A DNA stretch of 10,645 nt, from positions 1 through 10,645 of the forward strand of contig CACZTE010000133.1 of the NCBI GenBank assembly GCA_902784045.1, written 5' to 3'. Numbering within the stretch: position 1 is the first letter of the stretch; the number at the start of each line of letters is the position of its first letter. Below, piece after piece: positions 7,222 to 10,645 of the stretch. A program made the translations under genes and the position numbers. The notes below the pieces were generated by a model. That model saw nothing but the letters and a program-made list of their open reading frames with translations. It had not been told where the DNA came from and searched no databases. Source of the DNA: an uncultured Eubacterium sp. Its GTDB lineage: Bacteria; Bacillota; Clostridia; Eubacteriales; Eubacteriaceae.

Positions 7222-7248
7222 GACACTAAAAGGAGTATCCGTTATAAT
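7220..7248 (+). promoter_or_regulatory. Perfect-consensus sigma-A promoter for metG
   Basis: TTGACA (7220-7225), a 17-bp spacer and TATAAT (7243-7248) match the housekeeping consensus at all twelve positions. Transcription should start near 7255, about 160 nt before the metG start codon. I see no better promoter nearer the gene. An intrinsically strong promoter followed by a strong terminator before the gene is the arrangement expected of an attenuated unit. Confidence 0.9.
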
Positions 7249-7337
7249 TAAGAAATCAGTTTTTAGCGATGAGATAAATTTCGTTTTTAAGATTAATCAT
7301 TATTGATTACAAGACAGACAAACCATCGATGTATTTC

Positions 7338-7381
7338 AAAGACGAGATTTTCCAGCAGATGAAAATCTCGTCTTTTTGTTT
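7338..7381 (+). terminator. Strong intrinsic terminator inside the metG leader
   Basis: AAAGACGAGATTTT (7338-7351) and AAAATCTCGTCTTT (7362-7375) form a perfect 14-bp stem around a 10-nt loop. A T-rich tail (TTTTTGTTT, 7373-7381) overlaps and follows the 3' arm. It lies only 34 nt before the metG ATG and about 83 nt after the predicted transcription start. The preceding operon already has its own terminator at 7168-7221, so this one most likely acts on transcripts starting at the metG promoter. Confidence 0.85.
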
Positions 7382-7401
7382 AATCTTAAGATTTATAAAC
7401 C

Positions 7402-7408
7402 GAGGAGA
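7402..7408 (+). promoter_or_regulatory. Ribosome binding site fixing the metG start
   Basis: GAGGAGA, with core GGAG at 7404-7407, lies 7 nt before the ATG at 7415. This favours 7415 over an in-frame TTG at 7376, which would lie in the T-run of the leader terminator, has no ribosome site, and would add 13 residues atypical of the family. Confidence 0.85.
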
Positions 7409-7414
7409 CGCAAC

Positions 7415-9358
7415 ATGGCAAACAAAAAATTCTATATCACGACACCTATCTATTATCCAAGCAGTGATTTACATATCGGACATACGTATACCACCGTCGC
7501 GGCGGACGCGTTGACACGTTTTAAAAAACAGCAGGGCTATGACGCCTATATGCTTACCGGGACAGATGAACACGGCCAGAAAATTCAGAAGGTGGCCGAA
7601 AAAGCCGGCGTGTCACCCAAAGCCTATGTCGATGAAGTGGTCGGGCGGATTAAAATCCTTTGGAAGTTGATGAATATCGACTATAATCAATTTATCCGTA
7701 CGACAGATCCTGAGCATGTTAAAACCATTCAGCGGATTTTTAAAAAGCTCTATGATCAGGGAGACATTTACAAAGGCCGCTATGAAGGCTGGTATTGCAC
7801 GCCTTGCGAATCTTTTTGGACGGAGACGCAGGCCGCCGACGGCGTTTGCCCAGATTGCGGAAGACCCGTGGAAAAAGCGTCGGAAGAAGCATATTTTTTC
7901 AAAATGTCAAAATACGCGGATCGTCTGATTGATTATATTGAAAAGCATCCCGATTTTATTTTGCCGGAAGCGCGCAAAAACGAAATGATTAATAACTTCA
8001 TCAAACCCGGACTTCAGGATCTTTGCGTGTCTAGAACGTCTTTTGACTGGGGTGTTCCTGTGAGTTTTGACCTCGGCCATGTGGTTTACGTTTGGATTGA
8101 CGCGCTGCCCAATTATGTTTCGGCACTTGGTTATCTTAACGATAAAGATCAGCTGATGGATAAATACTGGCCGGCGGACGTGCACTTAGTCGGAAAAGAC
8201 ATTATCCGATTCCACACTATTTACTGGCCGATTATTCTCATGGCGCTCGATTTGCCGCTGCCCAAACATGTTTACGGCCATGGATGGATTTTGCTCAAAG
8301 GCGGAAAAATGAGTAAATCAGTGGGGAATGTGGTTGACCCTGTTGCGTTGGCCAAAAAGTACAATGTCGACGCGTTGCGTTATCATGTTCTCAGAGAAAT
8401 GACTTACGGCGCTGACGGTGTCTATAACGAGGATTTGCTCATCAGTCACATTAATTCGGATCTCGCCAATGATCTCGGCAATTTGCTCTCACGAACTGTA
8501 GCGATGACGGTGAAATATTTCGGCGGAACATTGCCAGCAGAAAAAGCGGATGGCGAGTTTGATGACGATTTGAAAAAAACCGCTATGCAGGCTGTGGCTG
8601 ATTACGAAAAATATATGGACGCCTTTGATATCAGCCGCGCGCTGGAAGCAGTGTGGCAGCTCATTGGTCGCGCCAATAAATACATCGATGAAACCCAGCC
8701 TTGGATGCTCGGAAAAGATGACAGCAAGCGGGACAGATTGTCTGCCGTGCTTTATAATCTTACAGAATGCCTGCGTATTGTTTCGGTGCTTGTTTTCGCG
8801 GCGATGCCCGTCACTGGAAAGCGCATTGCCGATGAACTTTGCGTGCCTGATGACGCGCGAACATGGGAGAGTGTCCAGACCTTTGGCGGTTATCCCTCGG
8901 ACGTGACCGTAACACGCCACGAACCGCTGTTCCCCCGCATTGACGTGAAAGCGGAAGCCAAAGCAAAACAAAAAGAACAACCTCAAAAACAAAAGAAACA
9001 AAGCAAAAAGAAAGAAGCTCAAGAACTTCCTGAAGGGATTATTACTATTGATGATTTTGCCAAAGTCAAAATGCGAGTGGCCACTGTATTATCTTGCAAG
9101 AAGGTTGAAGGAACAGATAAGCTCCTTCGCTTCAGTCTGGATTTCGGTGATGAAAAGCGTCAGATTATTTCAGGTATTGCCGAATATTATGCGCCTGCTG
9201 ATCTCATCGGAAAAAACATTGTTGCATGTATTAATTTGAAACCGAGAAAAATGCGAGGAATCCTTTCTGAAGGGATGATTCTTTCGGCCTTTGATGGTCA
9301 AAACCTCAAGGTGCTCACCGTCGATGGTGATATGACGCCGGGCGCCGCTGTCGAATAA
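7415..9358 (+). CDS. metG: Methionyl-tRNA synthetase with C-terminal tRNA-binding domain
   Basis: Class I aminoacyl-tRNA synthetase that charges tRNA-Met, for both initiation and elongation, in the cytoplasm. The 647 residues comprise a Rossmann catalytic core with HIGH (20-23), a zinc-knuckle insertion with C128-x2-C131 and C145-x2-C148, the KMSKS loop (298-302), and a helical anticodon-binding domain to about 505. A lysine/glutamine-rich linker (about 512-541) leads to a C-terminal EMAPII/Trbp111-type OB-fold tRNA-binding domain (about 543-647) with the motif RVATV and the ending KPRKMRGILSEGM. This architecture and length are normal for Bacillota. The linker is encoded by an A-rich low-complexity stretch (8942-9018). 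The gene has its own consensus promoter and a leader with a predicted terminator switch, so expression is probably controlled by attenuation. No T-box is visible. Confidence 0.97.
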   Translation: MANKKFYITTPIYYPSSDLHIGHTYTTVAADALTRFKKQQGYDAYMLTGTDEHGQKIQKVAEKAGVSPKAYVDEVVGRIKILWKLMNIDYNQFIRTTDPEHVKTIQRIFKKLYDQGDIYKGRYEGWYCTPCESFWTETQAADGVCPDCGRPVEKASEEAYFFKMSKYADRLIDYIEKHPDFILPEARKNEMINNFIKPGLQDLCVSRTSFDWGVPVSFDLGHVVYVWIDALPNYVSALGYLNDKDQLMDKYWPADVHLVGKDIIRFHTIYWPIILMALDLPLPKHVYGHGWILLKGGKMSKSVGNVVDPVALAKKYNVDALRYHVLREMTYGADGVYNEDLLISHINSDLANDLGNLLSRTVAMTVKYFGGTLPAEKADGEFDDDLKKTAMQAVADYEKYMDAFDISRALEAVWQLIGRANKYIDETQPWMLGKDDSKRDRLSAVLYNLTECLRIVSVLVFAAMPVTGKRIADELCVPDDARTWESVQTFGGYPSDVTVTRHEPLFPRIDVKAEAKAKQKEQPQKQKKQSKKKEAQELPEGIITIDDFAKVKMRVATVLSCKKVEGTDKLLRFSLDFGDEKRQIISGIAEYYAPADLIGKNIVACINLKPRKMRGILSEGMILSAFDGQNLKVLTVDGDMTPGAAVE

Positions 9359-9399
9359 GCGACTAAAGCGCTTTGTTTTGAAATAATGAGCATGTGGAA

Positions 9400-9431
9400 G
9401 CATCGGATCGAATGCGATTTTTTCTTCTTTT
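9400..9431 (+). terminator. Candidate intrinsic terminator after metG
   Basis: GCA-TCG (9400-9405) pairs with CGA and TGC (9409-9411, 9413-9415) around a GAT triloop with one bulged A (9412). It is followed by GA, six T residues (9418-9423) and a further T/C-rich tract. The position, 42 nt after the metG stop, and the tail support termination, though the stem is short. A closer candidate, AAGCG/CGCTT (9357-9361 with 9369-9373) then TTGTTTTG, is weaker. Confidence 0.5.
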
Positions 9432-9453
9432 CACGAGAAAAGCAAACGATCCG
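9404..9453 (+). repeat. Two-part hairpin in the metG-LtaS-like intergenic region
   Basis: Outer arms CGGATCG (9404-9410) and CGATCCG (9447-9453) are perfect reverse complements. Inside them CTTTTC (9427-9432) and GAAAAG (9437-9442) form a 6-bp stem with an ACGA loop. The outer pairing uses the same bases as the metG terminator stem, so the two are alternatives. A weak promoter candidate (TTCACG 9430-9435, 18 bp, TAAAAT 9454-9459) overlaps it. Confidence 0.45.
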
Positions 9454-9457
9454 TAAA

Positions 9458-9482
9458 ATGTTTTGCCCATGAGGCAAAATAT
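9458..9482 (+). repeat. Second hairpin upstream of the LtaS-like gene
   Basis: ATGTTTTGCC (9458-9467) pairs with GGCAAAATAT (9473-9482), ten pairs including one G-U, around a CATGA loop. It ends 7 nt before the GGAG ribosome site (9490-9493). The 12-mer ATGAGGCAAAAT inside it (9469-9480) recurs at 9516-9527 within the first codons of the gene, so the left arm could alternatively pair across the ribosome site. No proper T-run follows, so a role in termination is unlikely. Confidence 0.5.
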
Positions 9483-9502
9483 GGTTTTCGGAGTAATATT
9501 TA

Positions 9503-10645
9503 ATGAGTAAAAATAATGAGGCAAAATCTGCGACTTCCAAAGGGCTTAAAAAGAGAAAACCTGATGGGATAATCGCGAGGATTAAAATGTTTTATGAAGG
9601 CTTTTATGTTGGCCCTCATAAAAACATCAATCTGATTGGGGTCGGCATTGTTGCCCTTTTGCTGGCGGTTTTTCCGTTTTTTGGACCCTATGTTTTTGAA
9701 GAGCATCTTGATTATATTTTTCCTTATTTGCTGTCTGTCGGCATTATCGGGCTGTTTCTTATCTTTCCTTTTCCAGAAAAAATGCGTGACAATATTATTT
9801 GGAACGTTGTAATAGCGGTTTTGTGTGTATACCTCATTCGAACACTCATCCAAATAGCTTCAGGGTTGGGGGTATTTCCGGCAAACATGGACAATGATCC
9901 TTACGGAATAGCTCAATTTATTCTTTCTGCTATGCTGACTGTTGGCTGTATCACTTTTTTCTACACGTTGACCGGCAGTATGGCCGTTTCTGTTACAGTG
10001 CCCGCCGTCACGCTTTTTATTCTTGGCACTGTCAATCGTTTTATTATCGAATTTCGTGGCGATGTGCTTTTCGCTGGTGATTTTTTGGCGATCGGGACAG
10101 CGGCGGAGGTGGCGAGCGGCTATAATATTGTTTTTAAACTAAATACTTACATTGCATTGGCCATACTTGTAGCAGTGATTTTTTGTGCTTTTCATATGAC
10201 ATGCCATACCCCTTTTAAAACCGACTATAAATCGCGTATTGCTTCCTTCGCAGTTACTGTAGTTTGCATATTTGGATTTGTGTTTGCCAATCCTTCACAG
10301 TATTTGTGGACTTGGGCTAATGTAGCGAACCATTATATGGTATCTTTCGCTGTTAACTTGATTCAAATGCATCAGCCAGCGCCGAAGAATTATTCTCTCG
10401 AGTCTGTGCGAGGAATTGTTGAAAACAATCAAGATACGCAAAAAGGTAATTTAATACCTCGGGTAAACAACATCAGAGAAGGTTATAGTGATGGCACGAA
10501 TGTGGTTAGAACGACAGATGTTAAACATCCAACAGTCATCGCGATAATGAATGAGAGTTTTTCCGATTTAAGTGTGTTGGGCGATTTGGACATCAATGAA
10601 GATTATTTGCCTTTTTTTCACAGTTTAAATTCAAAAGATGCTAAT
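9503..10645 (+). CDS. LtaS-like sulfatase-fold membrane transferase (3' truncated by window)
   Basis: The first 381 codons of an open frame running off the window. A cationic N-terminus (residues 1-30) is followed by about seven membrane segments by eye: 44-60, 70-92, 98-118, 133-152, 156-178, and two more between about 212 and 265. An extracellular linker rich in N, Q and D leads to the start of the sulfatase-fold domain at about 342. There VIAIMNESFSD includes E351, at the place of the metal-binding glutamate of lipoteichoic acid synthases. The catalytic threonine and remaining metal ligands lie beyond the window. The membrane-domain FRGDVLFAGDFLAIGTA segment is typical of clostridial LtaS-like proteins. 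These enzymes transfer glycerol phosphate from phosphatidylglycerol to build lipoteichoic acid or decorate glycans; which applies here cannot be said. GGAG (9490-9493) lies 9 nt before the ATG. Confidence 0.85.
   Translation, partial: MSKNNEAKSATSKGLKKRKPDGIIARIKMFYEGFYVGPHKNINLIGVGIVALLLAVFPFFGPYVFEEHLDYIFPYLLSVGIIGLFLIFPFPEKMRDNIIWNVVIAVLCVYLIRTLIQIASGLGVFPANMDNDPYGIAQFILSAMLTVGCITFFYTLTGSMAVSVTVPAVTLFILGTVNRFIIEFRGDVLFAGDFLAIGTAAEVASGYNIVFKLNTYIALAILVAVIFCAFHMTCHTPFKTDYKSRIASFAVTVVCIFGFVFANPSQYLWTWANVANHYMVSFAVNLIQMHQPAPKNYSLESVRGIVENNQDTQKGNLIPRVNNIREGYSDGTNVVRTTDVKHPTVIAIMNESFSDLSVLGDLDINEDYLPFFHSLNSKDAN

Larger units (their letters stand above)
7255..7414 (+). promoter_or_regulatory. 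metG leader with predicted attenuation switch
   Basis: The leader between the estimated transcription start and metG contains mutually exclusive pairings. (a) A terminator stem at 7338-7375. (b) An antiterminator: 7276-7288 can pair over 13 continuous positions (two G-U) with the terminator's 5' arm, 7338-7350. (c) A nested alternative fold: CGATG (7267-7271) with CATCG (7324-7328), GTTT (7283-7286) with AAAC (7320-7323), enclosing the hairpin TAATCA-TTAT-TGATTA (7294-7309). The GTTT pairing would occupy part of the antiterminator strand, and so favour termination. No T-box sequence (a GGUGG-N-ACCGCG-like block) and no SAM-riboswitch core is present, and the region before the terminator is only about 83 nt. 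Regulation is inferred from sequence pairing; the signal is unknown. A short, terminated small RNA of about 125 nt is an alternative reading. Confidence 0.55.

Noticed and set aside
7255..7337. T-box, SAM-I or preQ1 riboswitch in the metG leader
   Set aside because: No T-box antiterminator sequence, no SAM-I core and no preQ1 signature can be read, and the region before the terminator is far shorter than a canonical T-box. The leader is reported only as an unclassified attenuator.
7394..7399. TATAAA as a -10 box of a second metG promoter after the terminator
   Set aside because: No -35 box at suitable spacing (the best, TTGTTT, is only 12 bp away), and it lies too close to the ribosome site.
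7376..7414. 13-residue N-terminal extension of MetG from a TTG start
   Set aside because: The TTG lies in the terminator T-run without a ribosome site. The ATG at 7415 has GAGGAGA at ideal spacing and matches the family N-terminus.
7329..7514. 61-codon ORF starting in the metG leader, possible leader peptide
   Set aside because: It has no ribosome site, runs through the terminator and far into metG in another frame, and has no run of regulatory codons (few Met codons).
8942..9018. A-rich low-complexity tract in metG as a slippery or frameshift site
   Set aside because: It encodes the Lys/Gln-rich linker expected before the C-terminal tRNA-binding domain, and the frame continues intact into that domain.
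8489..9022. 177-codon antisense ORF inside metG
   Set aside because: It is the reverse complement of the metG anticodon-binding domain and Lys/Gln-rich linker; the Phe/Leu-rich start simply mirrors A-rich codons.
9365..9374. 10-bp palindrome AAAGCGCTTT after metG as a hairpin
   Set aside because: A palindrome without a loop cannot form a stable hairpin; the shifted 5-bp version with a 7-nt loop is only a weak terminator candidate.
9298..9853. Antisense ORFs over the end of metG and start of the LtaS-like gene
   Set aside because: They overlap strongly supported + strand genes and show no independent gene features.

Overview
The window is a chromosomal, housekeeping stretch from a low-to-moderate GC Gram-positive bacterium (Bacillota, most likely Clostridia/Eubacteriales). 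The evidence is the gene order yybS-like (DUF2232) - gdpP - rplI - dnaB, the classical Bacillota neighbourhood, plus strong Shine-Dalgarno sites, near-consensus sigma-A type promoters, a lipobox lipoprotein, and a clostridial-type lipoteichoic-acid-synthase-like gene. I cannot name a species. All coding is on the + strand. I see no insertion sequence, phage gene, tRNA, rRNA or CRISPR array.

Layout. (1) 5-2943: a polytopic DUF2232 membrane protein overlapping by 4 nt the cyclic-di-AMP phosphodiesterase GdpP. (2) 2944-3292: a 349-nt gap; its 3' end carries a TTGACG-N17-TATAAT promoter for rplI, while the remainder has no convincing gene. (3) 3293-5183: rplI (ribosomal protein L9) and dnaB (replicative helicase), probably cotranscribed. 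(4) 5184-7177: a short gap with a candidate promoter, then rsmI (16S rRNA C1402 2'-O-methyltransferase) and, 2 nt after it, a lipoprotein with a glycosidase/sialidase-like beta-propeller. The unit ends in an intrinsic terminator whose T-run supplies the first bases of the next promoter. (5) 7220-9358: metG (methionyl-tRNA synthetase with C-terminal tRNA-binding domain) behind a perfect-consensus promoter and a structured leader containing a second, very strong terminator. (6) 9359-9502: a hairpin-rich gap. (7) 9503 to the window end: the first 381 codons of an LtaS-like sulfatase-fold membrane enzyme.

Themes. The genes serve translation (rplI, rsmI, metG), replication (dnaB), c-di-AMP turnover (gdpP) and the cell envelope (the lipoprotein and LtaS-like genes). 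The most interesting signal is the metG leader (about 7255-7414). A 14-bp perfect terminator stem lies between the promoter and the gene, and an upstream segment can form 13 continuous base pairs with the terminator's 5' arm. A nested alternative fold can hide part of that antiterminator strand. This looks like transcription attenuation, but the leader has neither the T-box signature nor recognisable SAM-riboswitch signatures, so the sensed signal is unknown. All RNA folds here were drawn by eye, without energy calculations.
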